DNA of 64,000 bases, from NCBI GenBank assembly GCA_964019165.1, contig OZ025277.1, positions 2,994,453 to 3,058,452 of the forward strand, read 5' to 3'. Positions within the stretch are counted from its first letter, which is position 1. Each line of letters starts with the position of its first letter. Below the pieces are notes generated by a model. That model saw only the letters and a program-made list of their open reading frames with translations. It was not told where the DNA came from and searched no databases. The position numbers and the translations under genes were made by a program. Below, piece after piece: positions 1-24,365 of the stretch. This stretch comes from Mastigias papua (taxonomy: Eukaryota; Cnidaria; Scyphozoa; Rhizostomeae; Mastigiidae).

Positions 1-1690
1 CTTGGTATTTTGCCCAAAAATGACCAAAAGTGAAATTCATTCAGTTTGATTGCACATTGAAAAGTGATGAAAATGAGCCATTTTTGGCCAACAAGTAAGG
101 CTATAACCTTGGTATTTTGCCCAAACATGACCAAAATTGAAATTCATTCATTTTGATTGCACATTGAAAAGTGATGAAAATGAGCCATTCTCGGCGAACA
201 AGTAAGGCTATAACCTTGGTATCTTGCCCAAACATGACCAAAATTGAAATTCATTCAGTTTGATTGCACATTGAAAAGTGATGAAAATGAGCCATTTTTG
301 GCCAACAAGTAAGGCTATAACCTTGGTATTTTGCCCAAACATGACCAAAATTGAAATTCATTCATTTTGATTGCACATTGAAAAGTGATGAAAATGAGCC
401 AGTTTTGGCCAACAAGTAAGGCTATAACCTTGGTATTTTGCCCAAAAATGACCAAAATTGAAATTCATTCATTTTGATTGCACATTGAAAAGTGATGAAA
501 ATGAGCCATTTTTGGCCAACAAGTAAGGCTATATCCTTGGTATATTGCCCAAAAATGACCAAAATTGAAATTCATTCATTTTGATTGCACATTGAAAAGT
601 GATGAAAATGAGCCATTTGTGGCCAACAAGTAAGGCTATAACCTTGGTATTTTGCCCAAAAATGACCAAAATTGAAATTCATTCATTTTGATTGCACATT
701 GAAAAGTGATGAAAATGAGCCATTTGTGGCCAACAAGTAAGGCTATAACCTTGGTAGTTTGCCCAAAAATGACCAAAATTGAAATTCATTCATTTTGATT
801 GCACATTGAAAAGTGATGAAAATGAGCCATTTTTGGCCAACAAGTAAAGCTATAACCTTGGTATTTTGCCCAAAAATGACCAAAATTGAAATTCATTCAT
901 TTTGATTGCACATTGAAAAGTGATGAAAATGAGCCATTTTTGGCCACAAAATAAGGCTATAACCTTGGTATTTTGCCCAAAAATGACCAAAATTGAAATT
1001 CATTCATTTTGATTGCACATTGAAAAGTGATGAAAATGAGCCAATTTTGCCCAAAAAGTAAGGCTATAACCTTGGTATTTTGCCCAAAAATGACCAAAAT
1101 TGAAATTCAGTCAGGGTGATTGCAGATCTAAAAGTGGTGAAACTGAGCAATGTTTGGCTAAAGAGTAGCCTGATAATCCGTGTATTTCCCGAGAAATGCC
1201 GAAGCCTCACACTAGCTGATAGTAAATGGAGGTTGAAAAGTGATGAGATTTGGCCGCATGTGACGAAATAGTGGGCCATCGTCATGATATTATGCTTAAG
1301 TTGGACCAAGATTGAGAGTATTTCTGTAGATTGTAGATTGAAAAGTGATGATAGTAAGCTATGTGTGGCGAAAACGTAAGGCTGTAGTCTTGGTAAATTG
1401 CCAAAAACAGACAAAAATTGAAATTGATTAACGTTGAGTTCGGATTGAAAAATGACTAAAATCATGCAAGTGTGGCCGAAAAGTTAGTCTATAACTTAGG
1501 CATTTTGTCCGAAATGTACCTAAATTGAAAACGATTGATGTTGATGGCAGATTGAAAAGTGACGAAGGTGAGACAATGTTGGCCGAAAAGTAAAGGTACA
1601 ACTGTTGTATTTTAGCGAATAAACCCAAATAGAAATTGAATGATGTTGACTACAGATTGAAAAGTGATGAAAATGAGAAAATGTTGACTG
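1..1690. repeat. 107-bp tandem satellite with decaying edge
   Basis: The block with CTTGGTATTTTGCCC recurs at 1, 108, 215 and onward at a spacing of 107 bp. There are about ten well-conserved monomers up to about 1080, each carrying AAAGTGATGAAAATGAGCC and AAGTAAGGCTATAACC. From about 1080 to 1690 the same units are present but strongly diverged, as expected at the edge of a satellite array. The array enters the window from the left, so its full length is unknown. Open frames across it are by-products of the repeat. Confidence 0.95.
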
Positions 1691-2055
1691 GAAAGTGAGG
1701 TTGGAGCTGTTCTAATGAGCTAAATATGGTATTGGAAGTATTCGAGTGTAACTGGCTTGCCAGAAGCGCTCCACGCTTGTTGCAGTGCGGTATTTTAAGT
1801 TTGATCACAGGCTTTCAACAATCAAGGGTCAAAGTTAGCCTGACGTGGCGTGTTCAGTTAAGCGAAAAACAATCTGAGTAAAGGGTTGTCTAGCTATCAG
1901 GAAGCGCCATTTTGTGAAAGGTCTATCCCTGTGCCCCAATATAGTGGATCATCGAAACAATAGATCCTTCGATTTTGACTGAAACTTAATAATGAAATCA
2001 GTAAGTGGTGTATGTGTGGACGTGTGGGCGTGTTGACGGGTGGACGTGTGGGTGG

Positions 2056-2109
<54 letters not shown>

Positions 2110-2729
2110 GTGTGTTTGAGCATGTGTCGTTATAAGAAAATGATTACATGTAGTGTGAATAGTTTGGGACACGTGAACGTGAGACTACCATATTATTGAT
2201 AGAATTTTTTATTTGATATAGAACACCTGATTATAATTAACTTAATTAAAGGTGGTTAATTGTTACCATTGAAATGGATCTGTATAGGGTCTGTTCCTGA
2301 GAATAGCTTCCATCCATTTGCGCAAGGAAGTCAGTGATTGTTCGATGTCTAATCGCCGTCCTTGTATAGGTTCTTCTCTAGTTTTCGTGATTTTGCTGCA
2401 GGTTTTGGCGTGACGCAAGGCGAATTCATTGGCTTGCTCTTCAGTATTGCCTGAAATAGAAAGTAAAACCATCGAATTCAGAACATTCTTAGAAGGCTCT
2501 ACCTTCTGAATAATTACATAAAGAAGTATGGTTGGTATGAGAAATTGCTCCGCATCTGCCATCAAATGATAGTGCAGTACATCCTCGATTATCCGGTTGC
2601 TCCGAGAAACAGGTTTTCGACAATCGGACCGGAAAATTGAAAATGACCGGATGATAGAAATGAAACATTTTTGTAGTAAATGTATTTTCAAGCAATTTCT
2701 TCGTAAGTGGGATATATAGCTAGATTTCA
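1691..2729. other. Non-coding stretch with a (TG)n microsatellite
   Basis: No gene is recognised here. A TG-rich microsatellite lies at about 2056-2115. The stretch from about 2640 to 2729 may hold a decayed upstream part of the LINE tail that follows, because its plus-strand frames resemble RT tail sequence but contain stops. Confidence 0.6.
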
Positions 2730-3241
2730 CATGGTGCACTGAGAACTTTATATAGAGACTATGAATCCACATTTGAGGAACTTTTAGATAGGGGTGATAC
2801 AACGACAACACATAAAAAGAATCTACAAAATCTTATGATTGAAATCTACAAATCAATGAACCATCTCAATCCGGAGTACATGTGGGATTTCTTTGTCAAG
2901 AAAGATGTCTCCTACAACCTACGGACTAAGGAACTATGCAAACTCCCCTCGGTGAGTTCTCAGCGCTACGGAATAAATTCCCTATCCTTTAGAGGCAGTC
3001 TATTGTGGAATACTCTTAGTGATGATCTAAAATTGACAACTTCTCTCGTACAATTCAAAAAAGGAATACGTTGCTGGGATGGCAACAACTGCACGTGCTG
3101 CATTTGCACTTAATTTAGGGTTTTTATGTATTTCGTTGCATATTATATTGTAAATAGTTGGTGTTAATTAGTTATTACTAACTATAAATAAACCAACTGT
3201 AAATAAGCTTTATGATTATGATTATGATTATGATTATGATT
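2730..3241 (+). mobile_element. 5'-truncated non-LTR retrotransposon (jockey/CR1-like) 3' end
   Basis: The frame from 2730 to the stop near 3113 encodes the C-terminal tail of a jockey/CR1/L2-type reverse transcriptase ORF. Diagnostic pieces are ALRTLYRDYESTFEELL, IEIYKSMNHLNPEYMW, a NLR segment, RYGINSL, LWNTLSDDLK and a final WDGNNCTCCIC. An in-frame stop at 2721 and no RT core upstream mark it as 5'-truncated. About 100 bp of 3' UTR follow, then an (ATGATT)n tail at about 3210-3241, which is a usual 3' end for these LINEs. It is a dead fragment. The clade within the jockey/CR1 group is not resolved. Confidence 0.8.
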
Positions 3242-3678
3242 CTTTGACTACAGAGGTATTGAAATAAGAATGGCACTAATGCGTAAAACCAAACAAAAAC
3301 AAAAACCAACGTGTAAAGTTAAAAAGTTGTAAAATTAAAGCATAAACAAAACAAATACCCAAATAGACAAAAAACATTTCTTTTAAATCTGAGGCGACCG
3401 GTTAACCGAGGATTGGTCAACAGAGGAACCGGACCATCGAGGAAGTACTGTCCAGACATTCCACATTTTGATATATGTCATATGAAATCGAAATCATGGA
3501 GGATGCAAGTGATTGAAATCGCTCTTCCATGAATATAGGTGTTTCAGTAAGTTTAGGCCTCCTATTTTTTTATAAATATAAGAATTTACATTAAAAATTT
3601 ACAAACAAGCAATCTACTTTACAACACTACGATGACAATACCAGGGGGATGCAAAGTATCATGATTACCCCTTGGCCT
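3242..3678. other. Stretch without recognised features
   Basis: AT-rich non-coding sequence. I see no gene, tandem repeat or terminal inverted repeat in it. Confidence 0.5.
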
Positions 3679-3811
3679 TTAAGGCACTCTTCTTGGTCGA
3701 AAAACTAACTTCCACAGTTTGTAACACATTAATCACTTTTTACGCATTGTTTTTTTAATGCGCAGTGTTTTTCCAACACTTTTTAGATTTTCGACCAAAG
3801 GAGTACCTTAG
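3679..3811. mobile_element. Short MITE/foldback element
   Basis: The left end TAAGGCACTCTTCTTGGTCG and the right end CGACCAAAGGAGTACCTTA are inverted copies of each other with few mismatches, about 28 bp each. The centre holds a second small palindrome around TTACGCATTG/AATGCGCAGT. The total is about 133 bp. The superfamily is not identified. Confidence 0.6.
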
Positions 3812-5650
3812 CAAGAATCTAAATACAACAATTAAACGAGAATAGAATAATATGAGAGGAGAATTGTAAGGCTATGTTACCGAGTCATTCAAAACGTATA
3901 GAAGTGTGGATATATTCCAGTGTTACTCTGAGAATTTGTGCATTTGAGTTGATCGAGAGATAACTGTTCATGGTCGTAAAGGATGATTTCTAGCAGCTCC
4001 TTATTTGAGAGGCCTCCTATTGCTGTGTCTTCGTTATAACGTCAACATGGTAATGTCGAAAGAAATTTAAAGATGCAGCATCTCTGCAGACAAGGAAGTA
4101 GCTCTGTTGTTTGTCACAATTCCGATCCTTTCATTTCTCAAGCTGCGATTTCCTGCAACTATTTCACTATTACACGAAAAGGCGAGAACATCGTTCAGCA
4201 CACAGAAGGCACTTTTCCACCCGACACTCGTCAGAGTATGAAACGTCGGATAACGACCCACAGGTGAACCGAAATATATAACCATATATGTTGCCGCTTT
4301 TTCGTGCAATAGTGAGATCCTGCAGTACCAAAAGACGATTCGAACACAAAATATACAAATAGCTAAAAAGAAAGGACCCCCGGCCTGAGCTACTCAGTGT
4401 TATGTTTTGGGAATTTACTAATCGGTGATTTGAATCTTCAATGATATGCAAACGGGGGAAAACTCATGGAAGCATTGCAACTGAAGATGCTAGTAAAAAG
4501 TGGGAAGTAAAAGTAGGAAGGACACGTGGAAATGACATGCGGGAATGATAAGTGGAAGGGACAAATGGGAATGACATGTGGGGATACCAAGTGGAAAGAA
4601 CAAATGGGAAGGACAAATAGGAAGGAAAAGTGGTAATGTAGACTCATTGTAACTTCCAGTCGAAATGTTTCAGTGTTTTGAATTCTAAACTTGATATTAA
4701 TCAGAGATGATCTCCTCTGCACTTACCGATGGAGAGTAGAAATCTCTACCAGATGAACTTCTAAAGAACAATAAAAAATAATGATATAAAATTAGCATCA
4801 TTTGTGATGACATATATCAAGCAAGCAGAAAAATTGACGAAAGAGAACTGCCTGAAGGGGTTTTTAGATCATTTAATGTCAATTCTCTGAAAGAATCGGT
4901 CAGTGGTAGATAAACTTTTGTCAGGCTAGAATACAAGCAATCAACACACGAAAGAATGTAAAAAAGAGGATTTACTATATTTAGAAAATAAACAACTCTC
5001 GAAAAACCAAGAAAAAGGAAGGCAAAAATGAATATAAATGGATATGGTAATGTCCAATTAAGCAATTAATTTTCTTGAATTTTCAGATCATGATACCCAT
5101 AGTTGTTATCTCATGGCCTGAGAGGAAAAGGCAGGTCAAAATTGACACATGAGAATATGGTCAATGCTTACACTTTTCTTTAGTTTTAAGAAACACTTTA
5201 TAAGACCACTGAATCTCGACTACGAGAATTTTCACGAGTACCCAACTACGTATATTCTTTTGGCAAAAGAATTCTGATGACTTTGTTAATAGTAAACATA
5301 AGCATCCGCTGCTTTATATTCAGACGCAGCCCAGCCGAAAGTGGTAGAGACTGAAACTGCATGTAGTTTCTCAAACAATTCCAAAAACTCACTCTTGACA
5401 CTAAGGACAATACTAAGAACATCTGAGTCCATTATTATCAAATACTAAGCACATCGAGCCTCGGTAAAATTACTGGCTCTTACAAAATTAGGTGTATTTG
5501 CGAGTAGTAATGGCTAACAGTCTCTTTCATTATATTCTCTGGAATTTTGGCTTATTTAACAAGATCAGAAGTTTTCCTACATGATCATGCTTTACCCTTA
5601 GTTCTACTTTGAAATGAGTACAATGTCTGATCTGCAATATAACAGCAGTA
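3812..5650. other. Non-coding stretch with a purine-rich degenerate tandem
   Basis: No gene is recognised. At about 4495-4640 there is a degenerate purine-rich tandem built from GTGGAAATGACA and AATGGGAAGGACAA words. The remainder is AT-rich with short random open frames. Confidence 0.5.
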
Positions 5651-5795
5651 TACAATACGCGCCAAAAGTCCTTGGTACACCTACAAAACACTGGTAAAAA
5701 GCCATATTCCTCTACATCTTGTCATCGTTGCTACATACACCACTCCCCTTCCATAAAAAGTGAAAAGTGTCCCAAGACTTTAGGCCACTATTGTA
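5651..5795. mobile_element. mariner/Tc1-type MITE, short copy
   Basis: The left end TACAATACGCGCCAAAAGTC pairs with the right end GACTTTAGGCCACTATTGTA. The internal GTAAAAAGCCATATTC block matches the longer copy at 36703-37137. Ends of the CGCCAAAAGTC type beginning at TA suggest a Tc1/mariner-derived non-autonomous element. Confidence 0.6.
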
Positions 5796-6023
5796 GTTTG
5801 GAAATTGCTTATGTATCAATCTCGTTTTCGTTGACAGTTGGGATATTTGATTACGAGGAATGCAAAAGTACCATATTCACCATGATATTTTGGCATAACG
5901 TTTTACAGCGTTACAGTCTGCTAAAACAGGCCTGAAAATTAGGATTTTCTATTCAGTCAGCTGTTTTCTGAAAAGCCGACCATGGTTAGGCTCTAGGGGG
6001 ACAACATAGAATTGTGTGATGCC

Positions 6024-6124
6024 AAATTGTAATCACTCAATAAAATTGTAATCACTCAATAAAAATTGTAATCACTCAATAAAATTGTAATCACTCAATA
6101 AAATTGTAATCACTCAATAAAATT
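6024..6124. repeat. 21-22 bp minisatellite, five copies
   Basis: The unit AATTGTAATCACTCAATAAA is repeated five times head to tail with one-base length differences in the A run. Confidence 0.92.
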
Positions 6125-6323
6125 TAAACGTGGCAGGCGCAACAAGCACGCGTCTATAAAACTTAAAGTTAAACTTAAAAGCAAACTTAAAAATAATTTC
6201 TCCCGGTAAAGTCACCTTGATTCAGCTGGAGCGTTTGCGATGTTAACTGGCTATAGCCGAAGCCGGTAGTCTGACTTCAGGTTTGCACAAGACAGCACTC
6301 GATTAACCCGGTACAAAAAATCT

Positions 6324-6585
6324 CTAAGGAACGGGTCATTAATTACTTGCGGGGAGGGGGTGGAAGGCATTCTCATATATTTGATGGAATTTTCACCCCC
6401 CCCCTTCTCAGATTTATGTAAAAATCTTGGTCCCCACTCCAGGACCTCAGAAAAAACTCCATACTACTTATTTTAAAATGCTCTGTATTTTTCATCCCCC
6501 TTTCCTCTGAGTGTGCTCAATTCTGGCCCCCCTCCTAGATGTCTTCGAGGCGCTGCCCTGGAAGAATTAATGACCGGTTCCTTAG
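6324..6585. mobile_element. MITE with CTAAGGAAC ends
   Basis: The left end CTAAGGAACGGGTCATTAAT and the right end AATTAATGACCGGTTCCTTAG are inverted copies. The outer flanks also pair: GTACAAAAAATCTCTAA at about 6311 with TTAGAGATTTTTTGTA at about 6652, so the true element may be larger or nested. No coding capacity was seen. Confidence 0.55.
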
Positions 6586-6742
6586 GCGAGTTACTGTCTT
6601 GTATAATATATTTGTAGAAGGCTAATATTTTAGACAAGACAGCAATTCGCTTTAGAGATTTTTTGTATAACAACGCCATTTATATATCATTGAGAATAAC
6701 AATGTATGATGGGAGCAAGGAAAACTTGTTAACAAGACTACA

Positions 6743-18857
<12,115 letters not shown>

Positions 18858-19751
18858 TTTCGAGGGAGGACATGTATCTGCTACGTAGGCCTTCCTCTGT
18901 CATGTGATACACTCGGTCTTCGATAAAATGCGTTATTTCAAAAACCATTCATTGATCTAGCAAGCATAGAGACTCAATTTGAGCTGTATTTACTTATAAG
19001 TCAATTCCTGTTAACAACTTCATTGAGTATTTCTTTACTTTTCCAACGAGAAATTGCTCACAATCAATCCGCAACAGTTGGTTTCTCAAATCATAAAACG
19101 AACTTCGCTCCAAATCCACTCTTCGATTTGATTGGTGGAGCACACAATAGACCAATTATGATTCGAATGTTATGCTACCTCGACCATACAATGGAACCAG
19201 AATTGCTAAGGTGCACTATTATTCTGTTGTGTTTGGACATTTGTAGGATGTTAGAACAACTAGAGAAAGATGAAAGCGAATTCATTAGTGACTTGTGACT
19301 ATAGAACGAACTGCTGACAAAGTCAATACCCAGCAGAGGCTTAACTACTTTTGCTTTGGGGGTGAGGGGTATCACAACCCCTAAAATTGTCATATATCGA
19401 GTAAAGGTATTCGGAAATGCAGTATATTTATGTTGACTTAGTGGAACTTCGCGCAAAACTTAACAACAACTGTAATCAGTAATTTATATGATTAACTTAT
19501 AGATAATTTATCATTCTGAAATCGTAAGTACTGTAGGATACTATTTACTCAGGTTGACATTTATCGATAACGTAGAGCACGTGCACAATTCGAGTAGAAA
19601 CCTTCAAACATGACTTGATTTAAAGTTTTACCTTTAAATGTGTTGGGAAACTTAGGGTGAACATTTTCCTCACCAAGTTCTCCAAGACTTGAAGCATCGA
19701 TGTGCCCATGATATCAAGTATACATTTTATAAGAAAGTGGTTTTATAAGAA
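18858..19751. other. Upstream flank of the RhoGAP gene
   Basis: This is the presumed 5' UTR/promoter side of the minus-strand RhoGAP gene. No recognisable core promoter element and no other gene were seen. Confidence 0.4.
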
Positions 19752-20217
19752 AGTACACCCTTTTTCTTTATAAGAGCAATTTTATAAGACCACAAGCCTC
19801 AAAATTTATGGAAAGTCAAGAACAAATTAAGAACAAGCTGAGGCTGAAGCACTGGTGTAGAATGATTTGAAATTGATATAAAACTTTTTAAGCTCAACAA
19901 TGTTTACTAAAAATCATCGAAACACTCAAATCATCCGTTTGTAAAACAAGTCGTAAGTGTACCAAGACTTTAAGCAAGGATTATACATCTGTAAGAACGT
20001 ATATCTTTAGCCTTCGGCTTATGTTATTGAAAATAATACCTGTTTCATAAACACCCAATGCTCTCTTGTATATTGTCTAATATATACATTGCCTACACCC
20101 CAATAATTTAAGAACAAATTAAAAACAATTCAGCCTCAAAATTTTGGAAAAATTAAGAACAGCCAGCCTGAACCTCAATTTTACTGGTTCTTATTTAAAA
20201 AAAGGAGTGTAGTACTG
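19752..20217. mobile_element. MITE family B, copy 1
   Basis: Left AGTACACCCTTTTTCTTTAT and right AAAAAGGAGTGTAGTACT are inverted copies. Internal words such as AGAACAAATTAAGAACAAGC, GCTGAGGCTGAAGCACTG, TTGAAATTGATATAAAAC and ATTATACATCTGTAAGAACG recur in inverted orientation at about 23375-23789. It is non-coding. Confidence 0.72.
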
Positions 20218-20587
20218 TCCTCGACTGCTAAAAATGTTAAAAAAGGTTATGTACTGGGTTTCTGAGCCTAAGGCAGTTGATAACGATTTACCCAAATTGA
20301 CTGTAATTCCCTTACAATAACCTTTTCGTAACACTCCATAGTATGCCAGATAGACCGTTCAGCCATATAACATCATATAACTTTACGGATAACAGCAGAA
20401 GGCAATGCCTACAAACTTGGGCAGGTACAGGATGTGGTTATAAAAAATCCTTGGAGGGTGTTGCTATACAATGGTTCTGGAAATTTTCTTTAAAATAGGC
20501 ATTGCTAAAACCTGTTGGCGAAATCTTTTACTGCATCCCACTCTACCTCCATTCAAAAGTCTTTCGGCACGCCACTAAAAGATTTAG

Positions 20588-20920
20588 GCCCTGTTTACAC
20601 GAGAGAAAATAGAATGATTCGTGAAAAGAGCGCTTGTGTTTACACGGGGATTCAGGAACAGTTGCTTTTATCATTTTAATTTTTATGATAACTTAGTTCA
20701 ACATGCCAGAAAAAACTGTTCAAGCCTCTTCCCCAAAACCAACACAGTCTCATTTCCTATCCGTTGTCTTTTGGCTCCTTTTCATTTCGTTCTGGCCGTC
20801 TACACGGAGTCAAACGGAACGATTCCAAACGGACCCCATGGTTCCATCAGTTCTCGTGTAAACACGATGCCCATCCGTACCAGTGTCAGAACGGTTCCGT
20901 TTGGCTCCCGTGTAAATAGG
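20588..20920. mobile_element. MITE with TTTACACG ends
   Basis: Left CCCTGTTTACACGAGAG and right CTCCCGTGTAAATAGG are inverted copies. A further CTCGTGTAAACACG copy lies inside, and the interior repeats AACGGAACGATTCC/GAACGGTTCCGTTTGG. The plus-strand open frame across it is a by-product. Confidence 0.6.
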
Positions 20921-23374
20921 ATCTCAATCATGACGTCATGTATACGAGCAAAAAGCGTGACTTGCATGTACAAAAGAGAGATCTGGTATACAATTACGTA
21001 ACCTTACAATACAAGCGGGCACAACCACAGCAGCACGCAAAAGTGTAATTCTTTAATTCACTCTCGTAAAAATACTATTGTAAATCATATTTGAAAGTGG
21101 CCCAGAAGTAAGGGGCCCGGCGGGTGTTGCTCGGTGCACTCAGTCAGCCAGTCCACCCATGCCCCCAATGCCCACCTTTTTGGGCAAATGCACTATCTTG
21201 CTCACAACACTCGCTCTCTCGTATGAAAATCTCTGTTTTTGTGCCTGAATGTTACTTTTGTCATAGCTTCTATCTGTGAATTCTCACCTTACAGCTTAAT
21301 AAAATAAATCTCACAATCTTTTTTCTGCTATTGTGTATACTTGCAATAGTTTATTTCTATAGTCAATAAAACTCATTAAGAAATTCATTGTTACTTGACT
21401 CAGCTCAGCTCAGCTTAGCCAGTTACATAATGTGTTCCTATTTTTCTAGCCTCCAATCGAGAACGTAGGAACTAACGAGCATCAATTTTCAGCAGTTTCT
21501 GTTGTGCTATTAGCCGGCAGGTGGATAAATCCTTTCTTGTCGTTCAAACACGATTAAGCTTGATTTTATCTGAAAGCATGCCGATAGCTAGAATTGGCTG
21601 ACGTTGAGAACATTGAGATGTGTTGCTTTTAGGAACAGACCACGAAAACAGTTCGGCGCAGAGATTCTGATGGTAAACCAAAGGTCAAATCAGGGGAACA
21701 TCGCTCTGTGTGACTGGGTCTGGCTCTGTGGATACAAAAATCAGATGAAATTTTAGCAAACTAGGAGAATCATAGATGGCTGGAAAGCAGTAAAGCTAGT
21801 ACCGACTGAGCTGCATATTGGGAGCGTACTCCAAAAGAAAAGCACTGACAACAAATGAACTCTCTACTCCATGTGAATCAATTTTCAGACTATTCGAATA
21901 AGGATTGAGATATATCAATCCGACATTTGCTATTTTGCTAACAGAAGAGAAAGGTAAGCAAATAATTTGTCTGAAATCTTGAATGTCCGAAGTTGAATAA
22001 ATAGAAAAGTAAATATGCAAACTGCTGGGCGTACACAGTTCACGATTGAGGTAGAAACTAAAAGTTTATATGTATGACGTACAAACAATTAAGAACGTGC
22101 AAGGATACTAAAATCAGGGGGTAGGCAGACAGGGGGATGACCAAAATCTAGCAGAAGAAGAGAGACAGGATAAGGTAGAAAAGAAAGTCGCAAGAAATTC
22201 TAAAGAGATGCAAAAAGTCGCTGACTTTTTAGGGGAGATGGGAAGAATCGCTAAACATGTAAGGAAACGAGAGATTTAGAGCCCTGTTCAACTCTTCTGT
22301 AAACTTTATGTATTGCAATGAAGAACATAATATGGATTAGTCAAATTACGATATGGATTAGTAAATTGCTAATGAGTCCCTCCTCGCATAAGCTCCTATC
22401 ACAGAGGATGACGAAGACCCTGAAATAGATCGATACCTAAATTTAGACCGCTTTTTAAGGAGTTTTGAAAATGAGCTATTCATACGAAATACTTTTAAAA
22501 GCCCCATCGAGTAAGCCCTATCTTCAAATAAGCCCCCCTTCAAAAGATACCAAGAATACATAGCCCTGAAGGGGCAGGGCAGTTCGACGATGTACGGTAG
22601 TAGGAGTTGCAAAAGCTGAGTCTGGCTCAAGCAGGGGGTAAAGTATGCACCCAGCACATGCTAACTATTTCACCTGGAGTTAGGAAAGAGCACAATAATG
22701 CTTTAATGCTTCCTGATAGACGCATAAGCTACCCTACAGAAGCTTGTATTCATTGTGGCAGCATAAATCTCTTAATAAGATAGCAGAATTATGATTATCA
22801 TCTCATGATCATGAAGTCAGATGCTATTATAAGGATCCCAAAGAAAGAAGATCATGAAAATATGAATGACGTTGCACAGGAAAATAAGTCTAGGACCCAA
22901 AGATCAAATGGATTGAAAGTAAGCAAGCCATTGAAAACCGTCTTCTTTTCATGACAGGGCCTAAACCCAATGGTGGTTACCACTTAATATTGTTCCTGAA
23001 AATGAAAAGTAGTGATATCGAAATTGGTGGGAACTGCAGTTATGAAATTCCTCTGGCAAAAGGAGCATGAAAGTGTATCACACTAAAAACATGTCTCTTC
23101 TAGGAAATCTGTGAGACCTGACGAATATTAATCACAAACTGAATCAAAGAAAATCTACTATATCCCACTTGTACACCCTAGTAAAGCATGATTTCTTGCT
23201 CCTTCACATGCACACTGAAGTCATACAGCGCTCAAATGCCCAGCTAAATAACGATCTTTCAAACTACCCAAATGTAAGACCGTGTTTCGTGAGATTTAAG
23301 TAAAGTGTTGCAAAAGTAGGAAAATGTTGAGAAACTACAAAAAGTCAGGCAGGGCATCCTTCATTATTTTCACT
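20921..23374. other. Gene-poor intergenic stretch
   Basis: No gene is recognised. A decayed MITE is possible around 22360-22570, where words like AAATAAGCCCCCC recall the CCTCGAATAAG family. The rest is plain AT-rich sequence. Confidence 0.45.
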
Positions 23375-23789
23375 AAAAATGAGGTTCAGACTGGCTGTTC
23401 TTAATTTTTCCAAACTTTTGAGGCTGAATTGTTCTTAATCTGTTCTTGAATTATTGGGGTGTAGGCAATGTAGACATTACACAATATATAAGAGAACAAT
23501 TGATTTTCATGAAACAGGTATTATTTCTAATAACATTAACAAAAGACAAAATATATACGTTCTTACAGATGTATAATTGTTGCCAAAGTCTTAGAACACT
23601 TATAGCTGTTTACACATTGATGATTCTGGTGTTTCGAGGACTTTTGGCAAACATTGTTGAACTTAACTTAAAACGTTTTATATCAATTTCAAATCATTTC
23701 ACAACAGTGCTTCAGCCTCAGCTTGTTCTGAATTTGTTCTTAATTGAGGCTCGTGTTCTTACAAAATTGTTCTTATAAAAAAGAAAGTA
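23375..23789. mobile_element. MITE family B, copy 2 (inverted)
   Basis: This is an inverted relative of 19752-20217. It runs from GAGGTTCAGACTGGCTGTTC through GGGGTGTAGGCAATGTAGAC and CAGCCTCAGCTTGTTCTGAA to TTCTTATAAAAAAGAAAGT. The outermost bases of the terminal repeat are eroded. Confidence 0.7.
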
Positions 23790-24365
23790 ACAGAAATTTC
23801 CAAAGCTTGTCCCTATAGCCTGGAGGGGGGAGGGGTAATATCTAATAATGAACTCTGGCTTGCCGAACATGAGTATATGGACCAGGACCTAACATAAGGG
23901 AACTTCACCACGCCACTCCTGGGCGGAGGAACTGGGGGCTGGAAGGCTGTAACCCCTTCATCTTTCATAGCAAATGTACTTCAGTACCCGTTTTAGCATC
24001 TTCTACATTCCTGCATTTTTCATCTGTTCACTCGAGCTTCCCACATCAAAAATGTTGTTCTACCGCCCCTGCCACTGTTTAGCAGACAGAAGTTTGTAAG
24101 TGCAGTGTAAAGGCGGTTTTCCACTTGCAGAAAATTTTCCGCGGACAGGAACGGAACGCAACAGCAAAAGCTCATGGGCATGCGCATGTGTCACGTGAAT
24201 GGAAAATTGTCCGTTCCGTTCTGTTCCGAAGAAAGTTGAGCCAAGTTCAACTTTTTCTGCCTTTCCTGTGCGGAAAAGCGTCGTATGATTTCAATATCCA
24301 ATGAAATAACTTTGTTTTGTGACTTGCTTGCATGAAGTACAGGGGCAAAACTCATTTACATCATC

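Noticed and set aside
1..1080. CRISPR-like regular array
   Set aside because: The whole 107-bp unit repeats with no unique spacers, and the context is clearly an animal genome.
20621..21001. 126-codon plus-strand open frame
   Set aside because: It lies across a MITE with TTTACACG ends and shows no conserved motif.
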